Source: Smittia aterrima
Lineage: Eukaryota > Arthropoda > Insecta > Diptera > Chironomidae
NCBI GenBank assembly: GCA_033063855.1
Contig: CP093831.1
Span: 17,298,001 to 17,362,000, forward strand
Direction of reading: 5' to 3'
DNA: 64,000 bases
The position numbers and the translations under genes are program-made. A model generated the notes under the pieces. That model was not told the origin of the DNA and did not search any database. It was given only the letters and a program-made list of their open reading frames with translations. Below, in pieces: positions 42,332 to 54,293 of the stretch. The stretch's first letter is position 1. Every line of letters begins with the position of its first letter.

Positions 42332-44677
42332 AAGATTGGAACTCGATGAAAAATTTGATCAGAAGAGAGGAAAGAAAACTTGTTGCCGATGTAAATTGAA
42401 TTCTGTTCGAGTCAAGAGCTCACTCAGAATGAATCTCTTGACAACTTCACTTTTGAAATACCAATGATTGTCGTCTCGACAGGTCTTGAGAGCGTCTTTC
42501 CGCATGGCATCACACAATGAAAGTCTGAGATATCTGTTGCAAGTGACAGACAGCAAGTGAGTCTTGAAGATTCTAGAAAATGTGACTACAAGGTTTGTGG
42601 AACATCGAAATTTCGTTTTTTCTCCGCGTAAACTTTAAAGTTTAATCTTGTCGTCGATAGAAATAATTTAATGAAGTCGAAAGAAAATTGCGTCATTTTC
42701 GAAGTCTTGTTTGGCGTTGATAAATCGCAGTGAGAAAGTTCGTAGCAGTTGACAGTGACTGTTCTCTCTGATTTTGTTTAAACTTATTTTCACCAAAGAG
42801 ACGTGAACTTCAATTTAAAAATGAAAAATAGCAAAAAGTTTCTGACAACCTGACGCTCTTCTGACCCAGTAAAAAAGAAAACTTGATTAAAACTTTTCCA
42901 TTATTTTCCATGTGACGATTCCAATCGAATTTGTGATGCTGACGCGTAACTGAAGCTTGTCGAAATTTAATTTCAGCGCTCAAAGCTCGAATCGTTGTCG
43001 ACGCATTCAAAATATTTTGAAATTTCACAGCTTCGCATTTTCCATTTTGGATTTAGCGTGACGGCTCGATAGATCGTGACGTGAATATTGTGGCGCATTT
43101 TCCTCTCTCGAGCTGAGAGATTTTCATCTGATTTCGTGATTTTTAACAAAAAGAGACAAATGTCAAGTTTATCGAGAGTTCTAATTCAAGGAGAAGAACA
43201 TCAAGTTCATCCAACGAGTCCAAGGAATTTCGTGTTGCCATTCAATTTGATTCCACTCAGCACTTTCTCTTTTTATTCGACGAAAACAGAGCAATGATGA
43301 TAGGAAGACAAATGAGCGAGACGAAATCTGCTTGCGATCGCATGAATCGAACAAAATTAATTTATTAGCGATTTTTCTCGCTTTTCTTTGCCGTCGCATG
43401 TAATCCAAATCCTCATGAAATCGACGTCATAATTTTTCATGTTCTGAGCTTCGGAAAAATATCACTCGCTATTGAATGATGAAGATTAATTTGCTTTACG
43501 AAATCCCACGAATGAGTTTTTGGACTAATTGATATCGTGTTACGTTAAAGCATCACTGGCTCCTCTACTTCGAAGGTTTGTTAAACATTCTTCCTAACGA
43601 ACTGACGGATCGAAATGTTTCTCATTTTTCAATAAACTCCTCGTTTTGGCAAAATAATTTTCCTCGCCATTTCATTACTTGGCGAGTGCAATTGCACGAG
43701 AAAAAAAATATGTAGAGAAAGGAATTATTTTTCAATTTAACCCAACATTTCATATGAACTTTTCGATTTTCAATCAATTAGAGTTGGCTCACGAGTGGAT
43801 AAGTTTTTTTCCGATCGAAATTTATTTTCATTAAAATATTTCGATTGAAGATTTCAGCATCTGAACCGAAATAATCCCGGTCATTTTAATTTATTTATCG
43901 AAATAATTGTAAATTGAGCGATGAGTTGCGGAGTTCATCAATATTTAATCAAGCTCGATTAAAGCTTTTGACGTAAAGCCGCAACGCAGTCACGTTAAGT
44001 CTATCAGAACACGTTTCACAAGTGCAGCGCACTTTCTCAAGATATGCTGAGCATGATTAAAAAGACAAAGTGATCAAGCGGTTCTCTCAACTCTTCTCCG
44101 CTGCTTTCTCAATATCATTAGCTCAACATAGGAAAGAACAACAAATTCTCTTTGCGTGCCGAAGAAATGAAGACTGAAAAGAAGTTGTTGTTTGTTATTC
44201 TCTCGAGTGCGTTATTCCATGACGAGAATTCAAAGAAGCAACAAGTCTATCTCGATCTCAAGTCAAAGTCATAAACATATTTGTGCTCAAGTGATTCTTT
44301 TTTATATCGTGCAGTGCGTTTCCAAGTGACTCTCGAGCATATCGGTGTGATAATTGATTAGCGCAATTCACATTCGAATTCAATTTTTTCGCTAGTGAAC
44401 TCTTGATTCAACCTCTTAGACGAGTTTGAAGTTTATAATTATGTTCTTAATCCCGTTAGTTTTCAATTTTGCTTCGTAAAAGCTCAACATTGAGCGAAAG
44501 ATTCGTCGCTGAACAAGAAGCGAGGGATAAAGTGAAGAAGTTTCGTTTGATGTAATATTGAATCGACACACAACACAGTGCTTAAGACAAATTGTAGTCG
44601 GCTCATGTGTTAATCATCGGGACCGTTATCTTTAATTTATTTACATTTCATCAAAGCGAAAAACGAGACAAGACAAA
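42332..44677. other. No gene recognised
   Basis: AT-rich sequence upstream of the VWC-domain gene, with short frames only. The last few hundred bases should contain that gene's promoter and 5' UTR. Confidence 0.4.
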
Positions 44678-47600
44678 ATGTGGGCACTTAGATGGCTTCA
44701 GTGTGCTCTATGCTTTTATTTATCGGCTCAAATTTGCGATGCCGTTTCGCAGCAGCGTCGAGATATTACTACGGGTAACATGAGACGACTCGAGATAATC
44801 AAGATTAAGTGTTTGCTTGAAGATGTTCGCCGCAAGAGACAAGACTCGAGTAAATGACTTAACAGTTTCGTTGGATCGTCGTCAGTTAATTTAGAATTCT
44901 TGAATCTTTCACTGTTCCATTTATTGTTGAGCTTCTTCATTCGCAAACACTTACGAGCCGGTTTAATAATCTAAAATTTACGATTATTCACTGCTTTTGA
45001 CGTTTCTTAATCAATTAACCGCAAAAGTGAATTATTTTCTCAATTTGCCGTTCGATGATGCTTTGATCAGTTCGTTCCAATTTTAATCTTCTTCATTCTC
45101 ATTTCTTGGCTATTAGCATCGGGTTGCTTCCACAACAACACAATGTTCGCCGACACGTCTATTATTCCATCAAGCGAGCCATGTCTTCTTTGTAAATGTT
45201 CGAGCAAGAACTTGGTCTGTGTGCGGAAAGTTTGCCAAGATCAGGTAATGGAGAGAAAGATCATGTGATTGCGCATGAGTTCAAACATAAACTGTTGGGG
45301 AAAAGAAGGCATAGAGCGGGATAAGTAATTTAACTCTTTATTCTCACGCAGCCTTATCCACCGCCTCGATCATGCATCCTCGTCCACAAGAAATCGTTGT
45401 GCTGTCCATACCTCTCATGCTCGAAGTACCACATCAACTTTTATAAAAACTCGGAGAGAAATCGTGAGCATTTAAATCGACTTCAAGTGAACCACGAGAA
45501 AACACTCGAGAAGAGCTCGAGAACAGATGACGAAGTGGAAGAGATGAACGGAGGTGAATAAGAGAAGAAATTGAGAAAGAAGAAACATAAACAAAACAAA
45601 ATTTCAGGTTGCATTGAAAGTGGAAGTTTATACGCATCAGGTGAGATGTGTGAAATTCCAATTTTCCTTTCTAAATGACTTGTTCTTACCTGATTCGTGT
45701 GTAGGCTCCGCTATGGTTCGATCTTCTTCGTCACTCTGCTCTTACTGTTACTGCCTCAACGGTGAGAACTTTTTCTTTTCTTTCGCCGCTAATTTCGCGC
45801 GTTCATTCAACTAACGTCGAAATTATACAATTAGGTCAACAGAAATGTATCAAACCGAAATGTGAACTCCAAGACACGAAATGCAAGGTGAGGTCAATGA
45901 CCGAGAATATTTTTTTGTTCTGGACGATGAAAGGAAAGCTCATTGAAAGCTTTCAAGAAGCGTTTCATTATTAATGAACTGACCAACCTCAATCTACTTC
46001 CTTTACTCTCAGCCCGTGTTCATGGATGCTTCGTGTTGCCCCATCAAATACGACTGCTCTCAAAACATTACGATATCTACATCAAACCCAAATGTTAAGC
46101 AGCTCGAGAGTAATCTAGAGCATTCGAAGCCAAAGCGTCGAAATAGAAGCAACGGTAATGCGTTTCACTTAATTAAAAGAAATCAAAAGGTTTTCAAATT
46201 ATTTTGCTAGGATGCTTTGAAAGTGGAAAATATTTTCAAGAGGGGGAGAAGCTCCCATCAAACCATTACCGACCATGTGAAGTGTGTTATTGCATCAAAG
46301 GTTTCCGCAAATGTGTTGTTAAGAAATGCGCACCTTTGATTCGAGGATGCATCCCTAAGATTCCAAAGGAGGGAAATTGCTGTCCCACGAGCTATGATTG
46401 CAGTAGATCTTTGAAGCTGACAAGGAAAGTACGTCAGAGCGACGAGGAAGAGCCTGAGGAAGACAATGATTCGATTGACTTTTTCTCACTTCTCTTCGGC
46501 TCGGATGAACCGCTCGAGGAGAAAAAAACTGAAGAGAAGATTGCCGCAGAGACCACAACGCTTCTGCCTTTTAAAGCTCTGCCATCAACAGAGAAAAGCT
46601 TCTTCGATTTGATTAGAGCTGGTCTGGAGATTATTGACGCCAACGCTGATAAAATTAATTCTCAAATTAACGAAGCTGTCACGACTCCGAGCAGCATTGG
46701 AGAAAACACTGTCAAGACCAACAAAACTTCTGAAACAATAACCGAGAAGAGCATTGAGACGACTGAGCGCCAAGTTAGTTTCGTAACTCAATCAAGTCAC
46801 CAGCCAGCAATAACCACAGAGAAGTTGCCAACAACTCTGTTATCGTCTTCAAAAGGAGCAACGACGATTACTACACCGAGTACGACGACGACAAGACGAT
46901 ACGTGGCTTCTCGAATAACGGCAACTGCAGGTAACGAATCCTCAAACTTCCATCATTTGTCAAAAATCTCAGAAACTTTTCTTATCTCATTCTTCTCTCG
47001 TTCTCGTATCACAAACAAACAGAGAATACACCACGCGCGAAGCTATCGTCAACAACGACGACGATATCCCCGACGACTAAGCGAAAAGCCACAGCGTCAC
47101 CATCATCATCTTCTTCGAAAGGAACACAGCAGACGACAATACTACAAACAACTCGAAAACTTTTGACACCATCAACGACAACGGAAAAGCTCCGAGTGAC
47201 AACATCTAAAGTTTTAATTGAGACAACCAGCCCATCAACCACTCGGGCGACATTACATTTTATGCCAACGACAACGGAAGGACATCAAAGTCTTGGTGCT
47301 CATTTTGAGATTCCACCAGACACGAAAATCATCGAAAGTGATGATAACGAAGCTGAGACGATTCCCAATATCGAAATCATTCCGTTCGTCGCACACGATG
47401 CCATTGACACGGACAAATTCGATCCCTACCTAAAGCCTTACGACAATCTCGAGAAGGATTACTTCGCTAATGATAAGGAGAAGCCGTTCCGCTATAACAA
47501 TAAATTCATTCATCACAGTTATGATGATTCGGCCGATTACGTTTATCCCAACCCGCACGAGAGGATCGATAATGGCCCTTATTATTTCGAGACTAATGAT

Positions 47601-48797
47601 AATCAATTCGACTCCTTTTCACCGCCCAGCGAACAAGACTTCTTGGGTAAGAGACGAGATTCCAGTTTTATTGTCTACTTAGAGACGAGTGAATGCCTAT
47701 GAATTGCTCTTAATCTTCCATCTGAAAGTGAGAAGGGATCGACAGCGATAGTGAAGTCACTGAGACGTAATTTCGATTTAGAAGTTTCAAGAGTCTCCTG
47801 ATGATTCTTGAATGAACTTTGAAGGTTGAGGTCAAAGGTTCAAACAAAGTGCATTTGATTAATGCAAAACCAAGAGCAACGATAACTGTAATCAACTCAA
47901 TCTAAACCTCGATCGAAACCACATCTCTAACTCAATCCCCCAGTTACCACTTAATGAATAAAATATCTTTCATTGTGTTCACTTTCAGGTGGCTTTAGTC
48001 CGAAAGAAACAATTTATGATGAAGTGTCCACAATTGCGAGCCATGAATTGCCACTCAGGAATAATGACTTCCTTCAAAAGCCTCTCGACGGTAAGAAAGA
48101 CGTTGTTTTGAGTCTTTTTTCTTCATGGTCGCTCTATTACCTCTCCATCAACTCTGAATGAAAATTAAATAAATCTCGCTCATGGCATATTTCTCTTCCC
48201 CATTCATGAACAGCTCCAACAACGCACGAACATAAATCAAACGTGACTTTGCCGAAGAAAACTTTAACTTCGTTCATCGACGCATCTATAAATCAAACGG
48301 CTCATGAGTTGGATGATGTGAAACAGGAAAATGTGATACGCGACTCTGACAAGATTGTATCGAACTTCACGAGCTTCTTCCATGAATTGTTGAATAAGAA
48401 TGTTTTAGACGAGCATCATACGACGACAGCAAAGTTATCGACGACTTCATCTATAAAACCCATAACAACGACAGCAAAAACAATCACGTCAACAACAACA
48501 ACTACCCAGGCTTCCCCTACATCAACAAGTCAGCCTATCAAATCGATAATAAACGATGACGAGTTTATCATCAAACATTTGAAGGCTCCGACTGTTGCGG
48601 TTAAGAAGAGTCAAGGTGCGACTGAAATATTCTCGAAACCCACAGCACCAACAATGAATGGCTTGTTGAAATTGGCGGGTTGCAACATTTATGGGCAAAT
48701 GTATGAGGTGGGACAGATTATAGCAGAGCTGTCTAACGCTTGTCTTGAATGCAAATGCCTTCCCGATATTGGCGTGGGCTGCTCGCCTAAATGTTAA
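44678..48797 (+). CDS. Secreted multi-VWC-domain, Thr-rich mucin-like extracellular protein
   Basis: Eleven exons: 44678-44774, 45117-45244, 45352-45553, 45608-45640, 45705-45761, 45835-45887, 46013-46154, 46211-46930, 47023-47646, 47989-48090, 48214-48797; 913 aa. Exon 1 encodes a signal peptide (LQCALCFYLSAQICDA). Three von Willebrand factor C domains follow, each with the CxxCxC...CCP pattern: starting GCFHNNTMF, GCIESGSLY and GCFESGKYF, ending CCPYLSC, CCPIKYDC and CCPTSYDC. Then come an acidic stretch, a long Thr/Ser-rich region suited to O-glycosylation, an Asp/Asn/Tyr-rich region and a second Thr-rich block. A fourth, truncated VWC ends at CSPKC. VWC proteins act in the matrix or modulate BMP-type ligands; which applies here is unknown. 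An alternative 55-bp intron (48793-48847) would change the final residues. Confidence 0.85.
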
Positions 48798-49214
48798 TTA
48801 GTTTAATCGATTTCTCACACGACGAAGATTATCAATTTGATTTACAGGGATTGAAGAGAAATCGGAATGAGATATGCAGAAATAAAAAAAAACTGAAAGC
48901 TTCGACTTCAAAAGCATTCGAATAAATGTTTTTGCAAAGTTTGATTTTTTATTGTAGAAAGAAAACTAAAGCATTTGATAAATTTGAGTGTCACAAACTT
49001 TCATGTTTGGCGATGAATTCTCTGATTTCCATTTTAATAAAGAAAAATACAAAACAAAAAACTTCCGACCCCGCATTTCAATATTCTCTCGACTCATTGA
49101 AGCGTGAAAGGAAAAATGGAATAAATTTATTATTCAACGTGATAGCGAATGAAACAGCAATTTGTGGTTGAACTTGCAAGCTTTCTGAATGAGCTTTGGG
49201 GATGAGCGTGGAGT

Positions 49215-50136
49215 CAAATGAATCGACAACTTTAATTTCCTCGTCGTGTCGCCGTCAACGAACCCATCAAGTTGAAAAATAGAGAAGCTCATCGAATCGT
49301 TTCCGGTAATGCAACAACGAACGACGAATAAAAAACGAGAAAATTGCAAAAATAAAAAAGAACACTTTGCACTGTCATGAACTTTTAATTTGCTTCGAAG
49401 GCTGAGAATACAAAGTTTCATTAGAGCTCTGATTCGTCCCGAAAGCTTTGAACGCTCCCTTGGATGTCAAAGGAAACGATTTATCATCGAATCGACCCGA
49501 AAAGGTTAGAAAAAAACATCCTTAGATCTTCCTGCGCCACTCGCGGTGGTTAATTTAGAGTTTTCATCGTCGTGACGTTTCGTCCGGAAGAATTTTCTTG
49601 CGCTCGACTGAGTCTCACTCTCTGCCGCCTTGCTTTGTTATCATAATGACTTGATCTTGTAGATGGAACCCGAAATGGAAAATCAGCTTCAAGGAATCAA
49701 GGACGACGACATCGCTGAAGTGGAGGCGAAAGTCATTAAAGAGTTTTTTTTTCGCCTTTGGATGTTACGTTATCGGTTGAGTTGAATGAAAATGCGAAAA
49801 TCATTGCACGGAACTCCTTCGAAAAAAACGAAAGTTGGATGGAAAAACGTGCAATAAAAACCAACGGCTCGCAAGTTTTCCGAGAAGAAAAATCGTTGTT
49901 AATGAATAATTTATTTTCATTTGAAGGTTTTCAGAAAAAGTTTGCGATCACAAATAGTTTGCCCAAGTGGACGCAACCGCAAGCTTTCTACTAACAAGAT
50001 TTGAAATTCAATAAATTCTCATTCTTCGTCGTCCAATTCGGCAGATAATTCTCCTTCAACCGCTTCCATTGCACGGAATACTCGTTTGTCGCCAAAGTTT
50101 TCACATTCTTGTAACATAAATCATCGAGATTAATGT
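49215..50136 (+). repeat. Left arm of a large inverted duplication
   Basis: Reads as the reverse complement of 53510-55000 (minus the insertion there), with roughly 95% identity by eye over long stretches. It contains a small gene and the ADAT1 3' end. The loop between the arms is about 3.4 kb. Confidence 0.9.
49663..49994 (+). CDS. Small unrecognised protein gene with a poly-T frameshift
   Basis: An ATG at 49663 opens an acidic coding-like stretch (MEPEMENQLQGIKDDDIAEV) running into a run of nine T at 49744-49752. After that, the protein-like frame continues one base back, from LDVTLSVELNENAKIIARNS to a stop at 49992-49994 (ending WTQPQAFY). Read with one extra base, or with -1 slippage on the T run, it makes about 110 residues. 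No signal peptide or membrane segment. I do not recognise the family. The break may be an assembly homopolymer error, true slippage, or decay; a second copy at 53.6-54.0 kb has the same nine-base run. The sequence before the ATG (cttgtag) could be an acceptor, so an upstream exon is possible. Its stop overlaps the ADAT1 stop on the other strand. Confidence 0.5.
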
Positions 50137-51334
50137 TATCAGAATATAAATGAGACTTTAATTCCGGAAATTCGCTCAAGATGCTCAAATATTCGGTGAA
50201 CAGTTCGATTTTCGCTATCTTTAAGTGCGCTTTGCGAGTTTGTAGCTGCTTCTTGGTGACGCCTTGTCGCTTACCGTTCACAGCCACCTCAATTGATCTG
50301 TTTGGTTGGCGATAAAAGAAGAAATTAGAACAACGCTAGAGAACTAAGCTTCGCCACACACGAGGAGGATTTTCAACTCGTGGTATCAGCTAATCGGATC
50401 AATACTCAAATAAATGAAATGCTTACCTGTCGCTTTCACCAACTTTGCAGAATATAATTGAATTTGCCGATGGATTAACTCGCAGCGCATTATTTTTGCC
50501 ATAGGGGAAGTTTATTCTGTTTGTGGCAATGATTACGTTTGGGCGATGCAATTTGAAAGGATGGTTCAAAAACTTGTTCGCGTCTTTGAAACGATTGAAG
50601 AGAGCTCGTTCCATTGCAGTCTGATTGAATGGCGTACCATCAGCAAGAATCATGCTGTTAATGTAAATTGGCTCAACAACCGACGACATCAAGCAGCCTT
50701 GTAGCCCCATCATGTTCCACCTTGCAATTTTGTCGCTGCATGACAGCGACATTGTTCTATCACCTTTGCCAGGCTTAATTCGGATTTTTCCTTCAGTTTG
50801 TGCCATTGCATCCTCGACATCTTCGTAGAACAACAGCTTGGCGCCAGTAAAACCTTGTGGGAGTTCGCTGATTTTTACCTTTTTAGCCTCAGGCTCATCT
50901 TGATTGTCGTTTGTCGTGTAAATGCTGGCATCGCCGCAAGGAGTTGATGTCGTAAACATGTGAAATGCGACGTCTTTCTCTAACTTGAACTTCATTGTGG
51001 CTTCGTCGAATTTAAAGATTGATTGTCCATTTTCATTTTTTGTCTCACGAATTTGCGCCATAAGGTATCGAATAAACGCACGCCGACAAATCACTTCAGC
51101 GTGAGAATCATTAAGAATATCACCATTTTCGCTCAACATCATTGAGCCAATACACTTCGTTCCAGTACCGGCACTAACTACTTCAATCTTACTGTCACGT
51201 TCAACAACAATTGCCGAATAGATTGTCCATTCCTTTTCCTTTAGAAGGCGCTTTGCATTCGGAAGTTTGTCGTAGAATTCCAGGCACAACTCTGAAACGC
51301 GATTTGCGTGTTCCATCTGGTCCTTATCCATCAT
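49991..51334 (-). CDS. Adat1: tRNA-specific adenosine deaminase 1 (ADAT1)
   Basis: Two exons: 51334-50427 and 50297-49991 (129-bp intron), 404 aa. ADAT1 deaminates A37 to inosine in eukaryotic tRNA-Ala. The deaminase zinc site is intact: NDSHAEVICRRAF supplies the His ligand and catalytic Glu, STPCGDASIYT one Cys, and SLSCSDKIARWNMMGLQG the other Cys, as expected for the ADAT1/ADAR catalytic domain. The C-terminal motif NPSANSIIFCKVGESDR crosses the splice site. I chose the first ATG of the pair at 51334, because the upstream in-frame extension is Lys/Phe/Asn-rich and unlike the family. The last exon lies in the left arm of the inverted duplication, so its tail is repeated at 53.5 kb. Its stop codon overlaps that of the convergent small gene. 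Confidence 0.93.
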
Positions 51335-51468
51335 AAGTTTAAAAAGTTTAAGAGAGTTCTTTCGTAAAGCTATTAAGTTGAATCTGATTGCGAAGTAAAT
51401 AAGAATGTTTATCTTAAAAGTTAACGAGAATTGGAAGATTTTTTTTTTCGTTTTGTTGTCTTTTCGAT

Positions 51469-52973
51469 TTATGATACTACTGTTGGATCCCACGCGTACT
51501 TCTCCTTGACCTTCAAGTTTCCTAACGAATTCATCACATCATCCGGCAGCACGAAATCGAGATCGATATTCTCTACAATGTGTGACCGAGACGAGCCTTT
51601 TGGCAGAATGCCAATGCTTTGTTGGAACGCCCAACGCAGCAGAACTTGAGCTGGTGATTTACCGAGCTTTTCCGCAATTTTAATTACGGTTTGATCGTGA
51701 CGCAATGAGACGGAGTTGCTTGAGCCAAGAGACGAGTATGCCTGCAGAAATATTCCTTTTTCGCGGCAATAATTTAGCAACTCTGTATCGTGGTGACGCG
51801 GATGCCACTCCACTTGATTAACGCTCGGAACGACGTCACTGCAACTGCGAAGATCTTCGAGGTGCTGTATAAGATAATTTGAGACTCCGATCGACTTTAA
51901 TAGTCCGATTTCTTGGAGCCCAGCCAAAGCTTTCCAAGTTGAATGTCGGTACTTTGAATTGTCTGCGTGATCCGATTTTATGCCAGACACTCCAGGCCAA
52001 TGAATCAAGTACCTGTTTGACAAAGAAGATCTTTCTTGTAAGGTAAACACAAAAATAATCAATAAAGAGCTGAACTTACAAGTCTATGTACCCTGTCTGA
52101 AGATTATTTAGGGATTGTTTAACGAGCGCCACAACGTCTTCCTCGCTTTGATTCAATGACGGAACTGAATAGGAAGAAATAGCGAAACAGTTTTTGTGTG
52201 AAAAGCAAAAGTCGATATAGAAATGTGGAAAAATGAAAATGAAGTCGGCACGAAATATTTTTCAACAGGAGCGGAGAATGAAATTGCTTATAACTCGTCC
52301 AGCTTGTGAAATATTTTTGGTTAAAGATAGCAACGAGCACATTGCTAGTTGGTGCATCGCACGTGATGCGTGAAGTTAAACGATTTAGTCACATTTAGCT
52401 CAACGAAACTTTTCCCCATCAAAAGCAATTAAGTCCCTGATTACTTTTTACCCAGAAGCCTCTCGTTATATTCTCGCACAATGTTTTTCCTTCTTCTTCT
52501 TCATTGTCCTCTTCAATCTCGAGTCACACAACACTCACTCAATTTCGATGTGATGAAGATGTCTTCTCTGTGAAGCTGATACTTTGGCAACAAGGTTTTC
52601 AATGCTTCTCCGATGAACTGCTCGTTCCTGTAGACAACTGCCGTATCTGTCGAACAAGAGAACAGCAATGCATCGTCATGAATCTTTAATCACAATTGTT
52701 TCTCCGACATGAAATTCATAATTGAATAATTTAACGTCGGTTTTCTCGTCTGCACATCGGCAACACTCACCGATATGTCTATATCCAGCTGCTAAAGCAT
52801 AATCAAGCACACTGAAGATGAGCTCAGCACCGCGTATCTGAAACGTTCCAACTAAAGAAAAATGTAAACATTGCGAAATAAATCGAGATGTCAGTTGTAA
52901 CTTAAAGCGAAAACTACTCACATCCAATAAGTGGAATCTGATGACCTGAATTGAGCAAAAAACTTGCGTTCAT
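51469..52973 (-). CDS. Aldo-keto reductase (AKR family)
   Basis: Five exons: 52973-52922, 52851-52771, 52646-52539, 52164-52080, 52012-51469; 289 aa, slightly shorter than the usual 310-325. A cytosolic NADPH-dependent carbonyl reductase by family. Visible motifs: IPLIGFGTFQIRG at the N-terminus, AGYRHIDTAVVYRNE carrying catalytic Asp and Tyr, FITSKL with the catalytic Lys, DLYLIHWPGV with the catalytic His, IGVSNYLIQHLEDL, NQVEWHPRHHDTEL, and the cofactor-binding end ILPKGSSRSHIVENI. The tetrad Asp/Tyr/Lys/His is complete. It ends shortly after the NADPH-binding loop (YAWDPTVVS), lacking the longer C-terminal loop that sets substrate choice in many AKRs, so substrate cannot be inferred. It lies head-to-tail upstream of ADAT1 on the same strand, 134 bp apart. 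Confidence 0.92.
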
Positions 52974-53515
52974 ACTGATTTCCACACCGAAAAATAAATA
53001 AAATAAACGAAAATCTTCAACAACAAGAAAATAAAATTTCTGAACTCACGAAATATCTCTGAACACACGTAAATTTGAAGCAGCGGAATGTTTTGAATTA
53101 TTTTAATATTCGCGTGTGGAAAACTTTGATCGATAAGAAGCATAAACGGTCTGTGGGGTTGCAATGTAGACTTTCGTTGACAATAGAAATTGTTTTAATA
53201 CGTAGGAACTCCCTAATCATGCTTTCGTGATTACTTATTCATCGCTATGGAGCTTTTAAGTTAGGCGTGAGGGAATAATGAGCTTGGAATTTATTTATTA
53301 AAACGAACGTTTCTGCACAACATTTTCTATCGCTTGTCGCGAGGTTAAAATGATTGAAATTTAATTGCAGAGAAAGCTGTAGACGACAGAGACGTCAAGC
53401 TGTTCGAATTAAGTTTGAAGCGGTTGGATTTGTTAATTATTTCCACAAGTTTCGAGCTATGATAAAGTTATTGACATTTCGAATTAAGACAATTTCTTAA
53501 ACTTCGTCTCGTAAT

Positions 53516-53656
53516 AATCTCGATGATTTATGTTACAAAAATGTGAAAACTTTGGCGACAAACGAGTATTCCGTGCAATGGAAGCGGTTGAAGGAGAATT
53601 ATCTGCCGAATTGGACGACGAAGAATGGGAATTTATTGAATTTCAAATCTTGTTAG
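53516..53656 (+). pseudogene. Duplicated 3' end of ADAT1
   Basis: Encodes the last 46 residues of ADAT1 (from NLDDLCYKNVKTLATNEYSV to LLNFKSC) plus the stop, with one visible change (Glu to Gly in the TTKNEN segment). It has no catalytic domain and no upstream exon. If plus-strand transcription started further upstream it would make an RNA able to pair with ADAT1 antisense transcripts. Otherwise inert. Confidence 0.85.
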
Positions 53657-53957
53657 TAGAAAGCTTGCGTGTGATCGCAAAAATTTTCTGAAAACCTTCA
53701 AATGAAAATAAATTATTCATTAACAATGATTTTTCTTCTCGGAAAACTTGCGAGCCGTTGGTTTTTATTGCACGTTTTCCCATCCAACTTTCGTTTTTTC
53801 CAAGGAGTTCCGTGCAATGATTTTCGCATTTTCATTCAACTCAACCGATAACGTAACATCCAAAGGCGAAAAAAAAACTCTTTAATGACTTTCGCCTCCA
53901 CTTCGGCGATGTCGTCGTCCTTGATTCCTTGAAGCTGATTTTCCATTTCGGGTTCCA
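53643..53957 (-). pseudogene. Second, C-terminally altered copy of the small gene of 49663-49994
   Basis: The ATG (53957) and acidic N-terminus match the left copy, as do the nine-base homopolymer and the downstream frame. A 25-bp deletion near 53670 removes the AITNSLPKWTQPQ-coding stretch, so the frame now runs ITRKLSTNKI to a different stop at 53643-53645. It could be a paralog with a new tail or a pseudogene; the latter is simpler. Confidence 0.6.
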
Positions 53958-54293
53958 TCTACAAGATCAAGTCATTATGATAACAAAGCAAGGCGACAGA
54001 GAGGGAGACTCAGTCGAGCGAAAGAAAATTCTTCCGGACGAAATGTCACGACGATGAAAACTCTAACCACCGCGAGTGGCGCAGGAAGATCTGAGGATGT
54101 TTTTTTCTAACCTTTTCGGGTCGATTCGATGATAAATCGTTTCCTTTGACATCCAAGGGATCGTTCAAAGCTTTCGGGACGAACCAGAGCTCTAAAAATT
54201 AATGAAACTTTGTATTCTCAACCTTCGAAGCAAATTAAAAGTTCATGACAGTGCAAAGAGCTCTTTTTTATTATTGCAATTTTCCCGTTTTTT

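Noticed and set aside
46434..46791. Minus-strand ORFs opposite the VWC-protein exon
   Set aside because: Shadows of the long Ser/Thr/Glu exon; no independent features.
51335..51493. N-terminal extension of ADAT1 to an upstream Met at 51493
   Set aside because: The extra residues are Lys/Asn/Phe-rich, unlike the family, and the paired Met at 51334 fits the ADAT1 start. The region also runs over the AKR stop.
53370..53460. Short exon-like ORF after an acceptor at about 53371
   Set aside because: About 30 codons ending in a stop, with only vague likeness to nearby intronic sequence; no start and no partner exon.
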